Origin: Ligula intestinalis
Lineage: Eukaryota; Platyhelminthes; Cestoda; Diphyllobothriidea; Diphyllobothriidae
DNA length: 64,000 nt
NCBI GenBank assembly: GCA_036362985.1
Contig: JAYGXS010000008.1
Span: 5,770,772-5,834,771, forward strand
Direction of reading: 5' to 3'
In this document: positions 9,349-22,259 of the stretch, piece after piece
How positions within the stretch are numbered: position 1 is the stretch's first letter
How the letters are laid out: each line of letters opens with the position of its first letter
Notes under the pieces: generated by a model
Database searches by the model: none
Seen by the model: only the letters and a program-made list of their open reading frames with translations
What the model was told of the DNA's origin: nothing
Made by a program: the position numbers and the translations under genes

Positions 9349-11253
9349 CACGGGTCCCAGATAACACCTTACCGTTGAGGCTGCCAGTAGGAGTCTCAGG
9401 TTTAGAACAAGTAATTATGAGGCAGAACGGCTTGCAGCCGTAAATTAGGGGTTGTATATCGACTGAAGCTGCTGGGTGCGAAAGCTAGTGAAAAATCTTT
9501 CTGATGGCTGAGTAACGGGCCTAACATCTAATGCTACCGGCGCAACTGATTGACGGATAAGTGTAAAGAGTCGCCGTCGTAAAAATCGAATACAACATTC
9601 TCAAATCTCTGCTAATTGAGGCGGTTTCCTGCTTACAGGCAAGTTGAATTTGTGGTTGGTCGCGGTCATATGGTACAAGTCGCCGAAATTCAGAGTTTCA
9701 GGTTGACAAGATCAAATACTCACGACTGCTCTTTTTGCAGGATAGCATGTTGTCGGATGTACCCCAGAGAGTACTCTTCAAGTGGAGTCTGATATATCCC
9801 GCAGAACGGCCCGAAAACCTTTGCTAGCTGTGCTTGCTCAGAGGTGTTTTTTCTACTGTTGCCTCGCACGGGAACGTAGCCCAGAAGTGGCAAAAACTTA
9901 CTCGGAAAAGTATGCAATAGACTCGGTTTCGCGTTTGACAGTCAGGTTGCCTGAAGTGTCGGAAACGGACATTTGTAAGGACCAAAAGATAAAACGCCAT
10001 GGAATTAACAAGCCTTTCTTAATCTGCGTAGCAATCTACCACGGCTACAATAAATAGAACGTCGAGAAGAGCGCCACGGCGACACATAAACGCAATCCTT
10101 TTCGCTCACAAAGGATGCAGAATTTTGGGTTCGACTACGCACGGCGACTGCAAAACCTAGTCAATCAGAGTTTTCACCACCACCACCACCAACAATAAGA
10201 TGGTAGAAGGGAACGCGTTTATAAATGGCGCGTCACGGTCATGGCCTGACAAACGCATGTGTACTGCGTCTGCACATGCCCGCATTGTCGGTGCAAGGGG
10301 AATCCTATAGAATTAGTATGCGGTACAGTTTTTTTCTCTTCCAATATTTACTCTTCAGGACATTGACAACGGACTGTAAACGTCATTCATTGTAAATGTC
10401 GTAACATGAATCGGGATGAAGACGGAAATTGAGGTATTAGGTGCAAATGAGGTCATGTAGCACCCAATCTATGCACCCGACGTCAGATTCGTGAAGGTGG
10501 CGCTACCAGACGGAAATGGTTCGTGCATTCAAGCGATATTTTTCGAATCGGCGTACTCGATCTATGATCAACTGTCAGACGAACGACTATGTAGTCAGTT
10601 CAAAACACAGGATGTTACCTGTGCCCTCCTGACAAATAAAAACAGCTCAGCAACGTACTATAGCGATATGACAGTGAAATCAGTTGGAATGGCCATTGTA
10701 GAGACGGAACGCTGTAACATGATTGGTTCCTGCAATGACGCAATCTGACGTCTGATTGGTTCACACCTTTTAAGCTTACGGCAGTTTCTGTACGCTGTAA
10801 CACAGCAAGCGTTGAAACTCTCTAAATTTAATGAACTGTAGTACTTGGGCTGTTGGGATGGAATGCTAAATTGACTCCAAATCGACCGCCTATCGACTGC
10901 AATTCAATGCGACCATTACTGATGCCTAATCGTCAATCTAAATAATGTCATTCGTCAGTAGTGTGAATGAAAAACCTATGTAGCAGTTATACAACGAATA
11001 CAAGATACCGATTTACTATTACTGCCTTGAAGTAACATAACAGGCTGCTTGAACTCTATGTCATACGGGTCGAGTGCATCGATTTGGCCTGCTCACACTG
11101 CTTACTGGAAGTTGATCTACATAAGAATATGACAAAGAGTCTCTTCAATATTCAAGTCCACTGACCGCAGAGAGCAACTGTTACCGCTTGACATGCTTTT
11201 ACAAAGATTACGCCAAACAATAGTAGAAACATAATAAAAGATGCACAACTTAC
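9349..11253 (-). other. MTFMT intron 1, middle part; no supported feature
   Basis: About 1.9 kb without a recognisable gene or element. Simple repeats are limited to a short CAC run near 10162. An open frame at 10491-10748 has no family I know. Confidence 0.4.
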
Positions 11254-11419
11254 GTATTCCGGAGTTCACACAGTGCTTTGTTACGGGCGTTTCTGTGGAA
11301 CCCGAGATAACAAGACGGACGCGACAAATATCACGTAGGGGACCATCGCCCGAAGTAAGAAATATAAGATGTGCCAAAGAAAAGAAGTCGCTCCCAAAGA
11401 ATACGACAGAATAAGCCAT
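11254..11419 (-). CDS. MTFMT: MTFMT exon 1: start of methionyl-tRNA formyltransferase
   Basis: The ATG at 11419-11417 opens MAYSVVFFGSDFFSLAHLIF, which matches the VLFFGTDxF start of the formyltransferase Rossmann fold, where formyl-tetrahydrofolate binds. It continues to CVNSGI and a strong donor (C/GTAAGT at 11253). The exon is 166 nt and leaves one base that pairs in phase with exon 2, over 4.9 kb away. No clear mitochondrial presequence precedes FFGSD, so translation might begin further upstream or targeting may be cryptic. The phase match and the join NSGI-PYLTWP make the assignment firm even though the intron is full of transposon remnants. Confidence 0.82.
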
Positions 11420-12124
11420 TTTCTACAATGAAAGGTCAAACAGCCCTGTTGGTTGCAAGCATTTATGAGTAGAGTAATACAAAAGGCAGGTATATTTCAG
11501 AACATATGTAGTGTTTTATTTAATCAATCAATCAATCAATCCAACAAAACAAAATAATACCCTATTACTGGTTCTCACTGCATTTCCGTAAACAGCAACC
11601 AAACGCTCCTCAGGGGGGTCAAGGCTCCAATTAACCTTTATGTGCTCTATTTCAGTTAACAGTACTAGGCCTCGTGTTCCCAAAAACTCAGAGGCAGCGA
11701 GATCTAAGGGGTGGACGGTGACTTAGTAGCCGTCATCAGCCAGTCATACCAAGGACCCGCTGTGGATTACCCGAGATTTTTATACGGGAACTTTTGCTTA
11801 TTGAGTGTAACAGTCTACAAGTGAGTCACGGAACCGTTATTTGTCTGCTGCTATCGGGAATATGGGGAGCCCATTGACCTGGGTAAGGAATATTTAATGT
11901 CCCTTTGCCTCTTGGGGTTCACGATAGGGCCTCTAGCAGGCAGTCACATAGCGACCTGTGGGATATGATGAAAGGGGGCACACAAATACTAGGGAGACCG
12001 GAATAGTCATTGCTGGCTTACTCGCTGTCATCAGGTAGCCATTCCCAGCCCAGGAATGGCGACCCATAAGGCTGAAATTCGTGGCCTTGCCAGCATCAAT
12101 CGAAATATACACAATTACAAGGCA
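11420..12124. repeat. degenerate SINE tails and an AATC repeat
   Basis: (AATC)n lies at 11520-11541. Minus-oriented SINE-tail phrases resembling GGCTTATTAGCCGTCGTCAG occur near 11725-11755 and 12010-12055 and match the copies at 57490, 57790 and 63700. They are too worn to define element ends. Confidence 0.4.
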
Positions 12125-12200
12125 ACGAACCAGTGGTCAGCACGTTGGACTTTTAACTGACAAGGTAGCGGGTTCGGACATCGAGTGGACAGTGGATAGG
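12125..12200 (+). repeat. degenerate tRNA-derived SINE head
   Basis: AACCAGTGGTCAGCACGTTG resembles an A box region, and GTAGCGGGTTCGG a B box, about 40 bp apart. No intact cloverleaf can be drawn. Confidence 0.4.
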
Positions 12201-12309
12201 TGAACAGTGGAGTCGGCTTAAGAGTTTTGAGACGCATAAAATATCTTGAAGTAAAGCAGATAGGTGATGGTGGTATTTTATGTGATCACGCTATGCATAT
12301 CTATCCCAC

Positions 12310-13310
12310 ATGCACTGGCTCTCGACACTGTCGACGGCTTTCTCCGGTAAGGATATGACGAGGCCGACCAGCAGCTCAAACAAGCGCATATCATCCAGCT
12401 TCTCGAACAGTGTCTTAAGACCTACTTCACCTTCAATAGCCGGGTGTATGAACAATCGAAAGGGGCATTTATGGGCTAGCCTGTCTGGATTTATTTCCTA
12501 AGCAGTTCTGCAGAGGCCCGGGCAGCTGGTCGTGAGCTCGGACCCCGCGAAATTCTAGGCCAGATAAGTCGATAACACGCTCGTAATATTCAAGAGGAGC
12601 CACGTGCAAGCTTTAAGGCATTATCAAATTCATACTTTCTGGACATCCACTTTACCATGGGAGAGTAAATCAATGACTAGTTGCCCTTCCCTGGCGTGCA
12701 AGTTGAAATAAATTGGTAGACAGGAATATATGGACAACGGTTTACTGTGAGGCAACCAACATTCGGGGCATCCTTCGCTTCCGAAACAATCAACCTGTTT
12801 GTCGCAAACGCAGTTGGGTTAGAACCCTCTTCCGTCGTGTTAAAACACATTGTAGTGACGATAGTAGAAAACAGGAGGTAATCCAGTATTTGCATGACAT
12901 TTTCGAAACTAAACTATTTACTTATTGGTTGCCAGTTTAAGGGCTAGGCTATCCAAAGTCCCTCATCTCATTTTCAGTGGTTGAACGGAGGAATGCAAAA
13001 TTCTGGCTCGCAATCCCGTATATGAGAAGCTCTTAGAGGTAACAGCACGAATCAGTGTGGCTCATAGAACAGAATTCCCAATCATACAGGAAATTATGAA
13101 GCACACAGGCCCGCTGTCAGCAACTGAACAATCAGCAGTGGTCTACAGCATAGTATACAAAAATTTAGGTGTCAAGTTTGTTGGTGAAACGGGCAAACGC
13201 CTTCGTACAAGACTGCATGAACACCAAATTGCAGTCAACCGTAAGAACAAGGTGTATTTTGCCTATGATCACGTACAACAGCTAAACTACGATTTCGCCT
13301 ATTAGAAAAT
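12310..13310 (+). mobile_element. PLE-G fragment: RT motif B through GIY-YIG, with several frame breaks
   Basis: In one frame near 12411, CLKTYFTFNSRVYEQSKGAF ends in MG and then a stop, matching the FxxxxYxQxxGxxMGSPxS motif B of PLEs. The thumb region (SWVRTLFRRVKTHCSD) follows near 12810. The GIY-YIG end (KNLGVKFVGETGKRLRTRLHEHQ) is near 13160-13230, in the open frame 13057-13305. Motif C is not seen. Confidence 0.7.
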
Positions 13311-15608
13311 GAGGGTGGTCGGCAGAGCCGATAAAAAGATGGACAGACTAGTGCGCGAAAGTTAGTTCCCAACCCGCACGCTCAAACGAGTTATAGACTT
13401 AAACCCCCATACTCCTGACAGCAAGGTACTAGCGCAACGCCAGTGGAAAGGTTCTCGCTAGTTCCTGTGCAGCGCTAGGCGCTATTTCGTATGGTGAGTG
13501 GCAGAGTCGACAAACGGTCGTCACCGCCAATCGGGTCACGAAATTGGGCCTACCAGCAACACATGAACAAAATGCTCCAAGGATTGCTACCAGGGGGCAG
13601 GCGTTTCGTAAGGCTCGGATCAAAATGTGTTGGTATGGTTCATTGTAATGAACCCTATAAACAAGGACAATTGTGTTTATATGTAAGGGACGCTTATAGT
13701 AAAGCCAAGCACACCTTTGAGAACGCAAAAACTATCGAAATCACATAGCCTCAGTGCCGAAACGTAAGAAAAATGAACTTAAACCAATCGCTTCGCATTG
13801 AAAGGCATTAAATCGATGCAATAAAACAAAACAAAAATATTTTAAAAATCTAATCGATGCTTAGGGAAGGCCTTTTTAATTATCATATAAAAATTATACA
13901 TTATTCTACTCGTGCAGAATAATGATGCTTCGATTATCCTCAATGATAGATAACAACAAAAGGCCGGGTTCTTCTTTTTAATAGTAAATGTAAAGGCAAC
14001 GAACACCAAGCGTTGCGATCGGGAGACAGGACCGTTACTGTAAATTTTCGATCAATCATCTTGGTAAGAATTAGTCAATTTTGTGAAAGGGGCATATTTT
14101 TAACACGTACGGCTTGCGCTAACAATTTTGTTATTTAATTTATTTAAGAACGTATATTTACAAAAACTATGGTTTCTGAGGCCGTCTGCGTGTAAATGTG
14201 TGTGTGATAGTAGGGCTGTCTGATTTTTTAAAGGACAAGACTGTTTCTAAGTGCCATTGAACTCAATATAGAGCCAACACAGGCATTTGCATAGCAGCTG
14301 TGAGTGACCATGACGGGCTCCATTCTTCATGACGGTTGGCCTTGATATTCGTTGGCCTACAAACTACTTGGGAACGACCAGCAGGGACATTCGTAGTTCA
14401 TATACGAAGTTTGCCTCCAGTGTCCATGACCCTCAAAGTGAGTAGGAGATGTTGGTATGGAACACTGTCGAATCCTTCTGGAATCAATGTAGGCCGCATG
14501 TGCTGTGTCTGCTGTATCGATGGTCCTTGTTCACCTTTGTATCGTACAAATCAAGTTCGTTACACACGAACTACCCTTACAAAAGCAATATTTTGCATTG
14601 GACAAGAGATTATGGATTTCGCAATAAAACATAGATTCCTTTTCGGATGATATTCTCCATTACCTTGCAGCATATATAAGTCAGACTGACGGGTCAGTAG
14701 TTGTTCGCAAGTCCACGACTACCGCTTTTGAAAAGCGGTGCAATGTGGGTTATCTTCTAATTTGAGGATTTCCGGTATCGAAATTTTGCGGTCACGAAAT
14801 GGACAACGGTTAACCCGGCTGTCGAGATGACCGAGCGGGAATTGGGCGGAAGCCGCTTTCTCCACGTGCAGCCAGAAACAGCGTCTAACTTTGTCTTAAG
14901 CTGCAGCAGCCTTTTGCGCTGGTACTAACGCATTATTTTCCCTTACTCACCCATAGTACGTACTCAGAAAGATTCGAGGCGCCTAAGTTTCGTAAAGTTA
15001 TTAGCTTATTGATAAAGTTGAGCATTTTTTATGATAACACAAGATCTACCATGCCTTTATGTCGTAAGGTTTGCCATTTTAGTTCAGCAAAAATTCCAAG
15101 TGTTATGACTGAAAAGTCGTGTTGGCAAACGATCGTTTTCGGTCATTCATCGTCAGGCCAGTACATGACATGGGGAATAAAATTGATCAATTGATTGCAG
15201 CGATTACATTATCGTCAAATTTAGGAAGGGGGAGGGGGAGGAAAAGGGTGAGGGTAATAAAGCAGCTGAGTTTTCCCTCGTCTCCTGAACGCGGGCGCCT
15301 GCGCGGGTTGGACGCTGGTTGCCATGCCCAGATGAGACAGGGGGATGTTCTCGCGTTCCGTGGATTGAGTTCTGTATGTCAGCCGCGCAGCTTGTGCTTG
15401 AATATTCTCCGTAGCTTCGTCTTCTTTGGCTTCAGTAGGTGTTGGATTTCCACGTGCAGTCGGTCAAGGGAGGCCGATGGCTTGAACCAGCGCCTTTTGA
15501 CAGCATAGAATGGGTTTTGCTAGCCGGATTGCCACTGCTGCTGCTGCTGTGGCTAACACCCGTTTGCGCAGGCTTTTGGAGAAGTGCGTTGGCGTGCGGT
15601 ATATGACC
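13311..15608. other. no supported gene or element
   Basis: Open frames here (13491-13748, 14336-14650, 15119-15508) have no family I recognise and are near chance length. A CTG run lies at 15534-15548. Confidence 0.4.
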
Positions 15609-15617
15609 CGAAAGTCT

Positions 15618-15893
15618 TCACTCGCGTCCACGTGGTGGTTTGTATTGAATTAGGTGGGTGAGGATTGAGTTTGAGGTTGGTCTATTCTCCCCTCTGCTGA
15701 GCCAAGCTGGTATGTGCTCGCGCATTCTCTTCTCCAGACGTCGCGTTGTTCGGCCCATATAGCCCGCTCCACAGGAACACGTAAACGAAGATGCACATAT
15801 ATGTTGCCTGAAACGGTAGTCTGTTCTTACCTCCCATTCGTAGAAGGGAAAAGTTAGTGAAGAGAACCCGCAAGTTTGCAGCCGGGAAAGCAT
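15618..15893 (-). pseudogene. PLE-H GIY-YIG endonuclease domain
   Basis: The frame reads SFTCSCGAGYMGRTTRRLEK, then REHIPAWLSRGENRPTSNS, which is the Cys-rich lead, YMGRT box and REH region of the PLE GIY-YIG domain. The first strand (VY.F) was changed, and the frame is shifted relative to the linker at 15936-15682. Confidence 0.75.
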
Positions 15894-16377
15894 TCATAAC
15901 CGCTGTCCTCGGGCGCCTTCTTACTAGTTCACTCATTGCGTTTCCAATAAACGGCAGTCGTATAAACAGATCTTTCTTTTCCGCCGTTGCAATTGCGACC
16001 TTTGGGGCACGTTCCCTGATGTTCTGAAGGATGAACCGTTCCGGATAACCGTTTTCATGGAGTGTGTCCTTTAGTTGCTACAATTCTACTTCCACTATTT
16101 CAGGAGAGCAGATACGGCGTATTCTGGCTGCCATTCCCTGAACTAAGTTCCGTTTGACGTTAAGGGGGACGAAACTGTGAAAATTAACGTATTGCCCAGC
16201 CCAGGTTTTCTGTCTAAATAGCCGGCGTTATATCGAGCCATCTTCTTGTCTGTGTACGAGGACGTCTAGGAAAGCGAGTTCCTCGTTCGCCTCTGTTTCC
16301 ACTGTAAATGTGAGTGCTGTGTGGGCGGTATTACATTTTTGGACTAGACAATCGATATCAGCAGTCTTCTTTGTCAG

Positions 16378-17109
16378 TCAAAAGATGTCGTCCACATATC
16401 GACCATAGAACTTAAGGTCATTGATAGTGTCTTTTAGCTTCGTTTCCTCAATCTTGCCCATGAAGACATTTGCCAGGAATGGTCCAAGTCGTGAGCCCAT
16501 GGTCACTCCGTCAATTTGCCTGTATAGCCAGCCATTACAGATAAATTGTACATTTTGTGTACAGCATGTCAGTAGATCTTTCAGCCTCTCCACTGTCATC
16601 CCTATATGGTAGTGTGTTTCCCGTATGAAGTCGCATAGATATTCTATGGCTTCAACTACCGGGACGTTGGTGAACAGTGAGGATACATATAATGGCAGCA
16701 TCATCGTTTCGCCAATATTAGTATCCTTGACAGCCTCCACGAATTCAAACATGTTTTTCAGGCTTCTTGGGTACAAGCGGGTCTGAAGTGGTTTTAACTT
16801 TTCGGCAAGCCATTTTGCCACGGCGTGGAACGGTGAGTTTCTCATGTCCAAGATCGGAGGGAGTGGGACACCTTGTTTATGGATTTTTGGGAGGCCATGC
16901 ATTCTTGATATTGTAGTACCTACCGGCCTTAGTTCCTCTAGCTCCTTGTCTGATAAACGACCTTCGTTGTGCAGCTCTTTTAGTAAATTTGTCAGTTTGT
17001 CTTCTCTAGCTTCAGTCCTGTCCTGGTCTTTATCAGATTGTGAAAATTTTGTGCGATTTGATAATATTTCTTCAAGTTTTGTCACATAATCTTTCTTGTC
17101 CATCAGCAC
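16378..17109 (-). pseudogene. PLE-H reverse transcriptase, open part
   Basis: This is a 243-codon frame with the PLE RT signature: GLPKIHKQGVPLPPILDM (near residue 75), SPFHAVAKWLAEKL, motif A (LPLYVSSLFTNVP, in which the usual catalytic Asp of LDVxSLF is replaced by Tyr), motif B (GVTMGSRLGP) and YVDD at bases 16387-16398. A stop follows within four codons. The rest of the RT (FLDVLVHRQEDGS near 16270 and RNLVQGMAARIRRIC near 16140) continues in the same region with further stops. The Asp-to-Tyr change and the stops show that it is dead. Confidence 0.85.
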
Positions 17110-17760
17110 AATACCCGAACCCTTGTCCGGTCTTTAATTAATAAATTTTCATTTCGGCGAAGCTCCTTGAGACTATCGAGATGAGCCTTGGTCAGGGGGC
17201 CTATGGATTTCGGAGCCTTTCTTCAGTATTGATGACAGCAATTGACAAGAATCGATTTCAAGTCATCAACTTCCCTGGCCTCTGAGGGTTTTAGCTCCGA
17301 GGCCTGACTAGAGAGACTCTCAAATTGTATTTCCAGTTCTAGCTGTTTTTGCTTCCGTTGTGGCACACAAAACTTAGGACCAAGAGATAATACTTCTAGG
17401 AGCGTCTTAATAAGCTGTAGTGACTTTAAATAACGTCTATCAATATCCCCTCGATCCCAGCAGCGCATGTGTATCTGGGTTTATGCTATTCCGAGAAGCT
17501 ACATGTTTGAGACCCGGAGCACATCAGGGTTCTCTTTGCTTTCTGCCCTCTCAACTCTTTTCATCAGGCTGTGCCATCTTATTTGTTGAGCTATAAGCTC
17601 AAGTTTTGCCATGTCTTTATGTCGCATGCTGCTCTTTGCCGTTCGCAGGCTAAGCTGTTGCAGTATCTAACTCCATCTTGAGGTTTAGGGAAGTTCTCCT
17701 GTTGAATAGGGGAGCAATCTGCTCCATAATCAACTTATATTGCTCTATCCTATACCTGTG

Positions 17761-20299
17761 TCAGAAGCTGAGTAATAAGCAATAAGCCTAACAGATGGGA
17801 ATATAAACTTGCCAAATCTCTCATTTTAACGTGGTGATTCTGTAGAACACTGGCGATTTCCTGCGAGCATGCGGTCTCTTTGTAGGGTGTTGCAGATCAA
17901 AAGATACGGACAGGCACGGGTAGATTATGCCGGAGTATACGACAGGTTCAAAGTTCTCACGAAGGACGACAGAGTAGCGAAAAACGCAATGGCCGTACCG
18001 CGCGTTATTAAAGGGCCATTTTGGTTGTCGTCTATATCACAAGTTTTAAAAGTTAAGTAAAAAATGAATTTCTGAGGATATAAAGTCCTTATTATCCGTC
18101 TCCTTCCAAATACACAATTTTGGACTTTTAAACTGGTCCTCCTGGTATCCGAAACGGTTTCCCTTATATTAAATTGGTTTCCATATACGTGTAAAATATC
18201 CTCTATAGAGCCCATTTTTGCAGTTTTTTTCGACCACTACTCCTTCTAACCGTCATTGCCAAATGTTGACAAACATTATCCATCTTACAATACTGATGAT
18301 AGGCTTCGTGCTCCCTGGTAATTCTCGTGACGTTTTAACTGTTTTCACCAGCTTTTTGGTGGACGCTGCAGTCCTCAGAGTCACATGTCCGGCATTTCGG
18401 TGATGATCTCGTGACCTCTACTCTTCCATCCTCGTTTCGGCCCTGTTGTCCACGATGAGCTCCTCCTGTATCACCTCTCTGATGTTTGATCCTGTTGCCA
18501 GTCGGACGATGCTACCGTGGTGAACAGAAGCTTTTGCTGCTATACGGTTTCTCCAGCGACAAGAAGAGTTTCGATCCACCATAGGTTCTTAATTACAAGC
18601 TCATTGCAGTCTCACTATATCACAACAATCCACTCAACCAACCTCTTAATTTTTATCAAAGCAGTTTTTTCTCCTATGGCCAAAGCTGCTGAGATTGGCG
18701 GCTTTATTTCTTATAATTTCTACCTTCCTGAAATTCTGACTTTACTGTATGTTTGTACCTCTTATCTTAGGATACGTTGCTCATTTTCCGGTCTAACGAA
18801 CGAATCTAGCCATTCAAAAATTGAAATGTCCAACGATGCTTCACAAGGAAACTGTTTTTGCCGACATTCTCAAGTACTTCCTACTCAAATAGATGCCAGC
18901 TAACGACATTGAAATTTCGTTGGGTCAAGAGATTGAAAGCAGGATTTTTGATACCTTTTTAGCCTAAATAATAGTTCAAATCTCCCCAAGATTTCTGTAC
19001 CTACCCCCACAAGTTGTCTTTAAAACCTAAGAAATTCCGCACTGATTATACCTCCTACTGCATCCTCATCATCTTAATGCTTTCTCCTTTGCTTAATGGT
19101 ACAGCTTTCTTTGAAATAACTTGCCAATTTAAATTAGGTCCTTAACTAGTCTATCTGCATTCAAGCAAATACTTCACATTCAGCTTAGCAATGATTCTAT
19201 TCACTTTTTATTCTCCTCATCTTTCCCAAGTAGCTTTCTCTATGACTCAAACAAAAATTGTAGCTTGTGTTTATGTCCCCCCGACTGCTCGTTTGACCTA
19301 ACCAATAACAAACTATTTGCTATCCCTGCCACAGACATTTTTCAGGCGCGAGTGGATGCAGTGAACACCAGCCCTGGCTTTTCCAATGGCCACTGCTGCC
19401 CAAGATAGCAACTCATGGGTCTGCGTACAACAAATCCCCATCACTGATGACTATTTTTTTACCTTTATCAGGAATTTGGCCTAATGTTTGTAGTGCTCCG
19501 AGAGCAACTATTTTTTAGACCGCTACAAATTACTATAGGCGCCCAGGAATTTTTTCGGACCACTAATTGTGATGATACGTAATGCTCTGTGTCAACCGGG
19601 AATTCTGCTGCAACGCATTCCAAACTATCTCAAAAGTGGCAGGGAATGCACACATGGAATCCATTAACAGGCCGTATACATCTGTATTGGGCCTTAACGC
19701 CACTGTGGGAACCCGCGGTCACTGACTCATCATGCCAAAGCTCCAGTAACGCTGACTGCCCGCACCTTGTCCGGCACGACCTTCTAATTCGCCCCGTCTT
19801 GGCTTCCCCCACGCCGGCGCGTAACCTTGCGCGGTCCAACCAATCAACACTGCAACCAACGGTGGACGCTCGAATGTCTGCCCCCAGACATCACTACGGA
19901 CCTAGTCCGAGTATCAGCTAGACGTGCGTTTTGGCAGTCCAGATTTCGTCCTCACTACTCTCCCATCCGTCTGTAAAGAATACACTATTCCTATTAATGT
20001 GGCCTTCCCAAGACTTCTCTCTCAGCACCTGAGAAACCGGGCCTGGAAGATCGCAGCTGTTAACGTAAACCTTCATAGCCTCAATACCACGCGACAATTT
20101 GCCTCAACTGAGGTAGACATTGTTACAGTATCCTTTAAATTGTCACTTCCTGAGTTGTTTAGGTGCGAGAGTGCGTCTGTCTGACCAATGTTTGCAGTAG
20201 ACTGGTAACAAATATCGAAGTCATCACCCAGCCGCATTGATGCTCGGTGCCAAAGGTGATTTTTCGAGTACACAGCAATGCTCTTATCAAGCCAAACAA
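17761..20299. other. mostly unassigned; possible LINE 5' remnant near 19200-19300
   Basis: Near 19250 a frame reads VACVYVPPT, which recalls the YRPP motif of the endonuclease of CR1/jockey-like LINEs, but the context is not convincing. Open frames at 18517-18903 and 19589-19921 have no family I recognise. Confidence 0.25.
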
Positions 20300-20830
20300 C
20301 TGAAACGGGGGCTGCAAAGCATCTTGTTAAACCTCACAGCGAAGCTGATGGTAAGGGGCTCCATCTATGTCTGCTCTGCAGACGTTGGTGACCTTGTTGC
20401 ATGAAAAATAACCTTTTCGGTGTTGAGGGGAGACGTTTGAATTTGCGGCGCGAATTCCATAGTTGGAGGCGTCCACTGAAACACCAATCTTCCGATCAGA
20501 GTTGAAGTGAGTGAACAGCAAGTCAGAGTCCTCGACCAGGTCATTTGACATCTTTGGTCGGATGGCGAATGTTAATGAGACCTTAGAAAGAACGTGAGAA
20601 AATGTGCATATATTATGTTGATGGTATCCAGTTTATGAAATTAAGGATATATGGATCTGGACGACGAAACATTTGATTACTTAGCATCCCGGAATCTTTC
20701 ATGGAAGAAATGAAAAAGTATTTACTTAGACTTGGACGGAAGCCATAGCGCTGAATCCAGTTAAGTGCTGTCTCCAGGCGTTGCAAAAAATCAAGCTCGG
20801 CATTCACCAATGGCAATGACAGCATTCAGA
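20300..20830 (-). mobile_element. Ty3/gypsy-type LTR retrotransposon fragment (RT end and RNase H start)
   Basis: On the minus strand, ELDFLQRLETALNWIQRYGF and LSKYFFI resemble the region after the RT YxDD box (HLxxLxxVLxRLxxYGLxxxxxKCxF). After a diverged stretch, DSDLLFTHFNSDRKIGVSVD plus ASNYGIRA resembles the D..L.HY....L....DAS.YGIGA start of gypsy RNase H. Order and spacing fit, but there are stops between the pieces and no LTR is visible. Confidence 0.65.
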
Positions 20831-22259
20831 TAGGCAGCTACTCTTTCGGCGCCCATCGGCAAGTTGTCCATGGGTTGCTGGGAGATGGCGGTAGCAATCT
20901 TAACCCGAAATGGCGAACGAGTAAATTGGAAAAAAAACTACTGTATGTGATAGTGATCAGAACCTCCGGAACTACTAAGCTATCTCAATTGCGAGTTATA
21001 TCATGGCGGGTTATCTGAATAGGTTAATCCCTAGCCAGTGCGATCTTCACACAAAGTCGAAGGAATCGTTTCTTTTGTACAAAAGAAGTAAGGGATAGAT
21101 AGGAGGAATTTGACTGTCGGGCGAGTGCAATCTGGGATTTAAGGCGCCAGTCTGAAGCGGTGAGAGCTTAGGCAGTCATCACAATGAGGTCCTTTGTGAG
21201 TCGGCCTTGAAAGCGATTGGTTACACGGATTGGACCATCCGACGAGTGCGCGCGTGTTATTGGCCGCCGCGACACGCAGTCATTCGTGGCACATGTGATT
21301 GGCTGCCAAAAGACAAATCGGGAGCTGCGATCACATGAATCCATGCCTGGCGTGCTGCCGCAGGTGGAGTCACTACAAATGCTGCCTTCCTAGACCGGAG
21401 TTTGAGTGATGAAAGAATCCGAATGGACGAATAATAGTTAAATTACTGAATGAAATACGTACCAACGGCAGGGTTGACTACAGAATGGGTGGCTATGTTT
21501 GGCATGAGTGAGCCAGATTAACGGAGTGGCTGGAGAAAGCCAGTGGTTTAGTTGTGCATTGTCGGCAAATCCGTATGCCGTGTCAGTATGGGTATTATTT
21601 ATTCATTTGTTAATAATAAAGGATTAATGAGGGTGAAGGAATAAGACCGTAAAAGTTATTCTACTACTGTGCTTCCTAGTATTATCGCGATGGTTAGGGG
21701 GTAAAAAATGTTGCGGTGTTAACGGAATACAATAACTAACGATGTTCTTTCAGAATAGTATGTCTACCATGCTAATTACAACCACTTTCCGGGGCACACC
21801 GAGTGGGAGGAAGGACACATACCAGGGGCCCTCGCATGGTTTCCCCCGCCGATCAAGGTCAAAATATGTGTCATATCATTAAAAATTGCGTGCTTGTATT
21901 ACTGTTCGAATGCTTTTACTGAAACCTCACCATTATCCAATGCCTGCTGATACGATTTTGCGGAGGGTCATTGGGCTTTCTTAAATGGCTCACATGCATG
22001 CAATTGAAGTATTATTTCTTATTTTCTTTCGTATCTATGCATTTTAGCCACCTTGTTACCAAGAGGGAACTCAAAGGGATTCATCTATCTTTACCTCAAT
22101 AAACTGATACTGAGAGAAATCAACCATAGGGTTACGGTAAGTAAGGATTAAATTGTAGTTAGGAAGGAAGACACCCTTCTCACGCACTGTAACGTGAAAA
22201 GGGTGACTGCTAAGGTGTATGGTACGGCCAAATGACTGTTCCTGACTATAATAACATGC
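20831..22259. other. no supported feature
   Basis: About 1.4 kb without long open frames or recognisable repeats. Confidence 0.4.

Larger units (their letters stand above)
15609..17760 (-). mobile_element. PLE-H: long Penelope-like element, broken by stops and frameshifts
   Basis: Read on the minus strand, an N-terminal region at about 17750-17480 (EQYKLIMEQIAPLFNRRTS, then a stop) is followed by VLSLGPKFCVPQRKQ at about 17380. The reverse transcriptase and GIY-YIG parts follow to 15609. It is the longest PLE here and the only one that keeps an N-terminal part. Breaks include stops after KGSGIVLMD's upstream codons (near 17140), after YVDDIF (16378), and near 16230 and 16080. Confidence 0.85.

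Noticed and set aside
13600..13650. Another hammerhead-like CGAAACGCC on the minus strand
   Set aside because: No CUGAUGA-like box or hairpin precedes it at the right distance.
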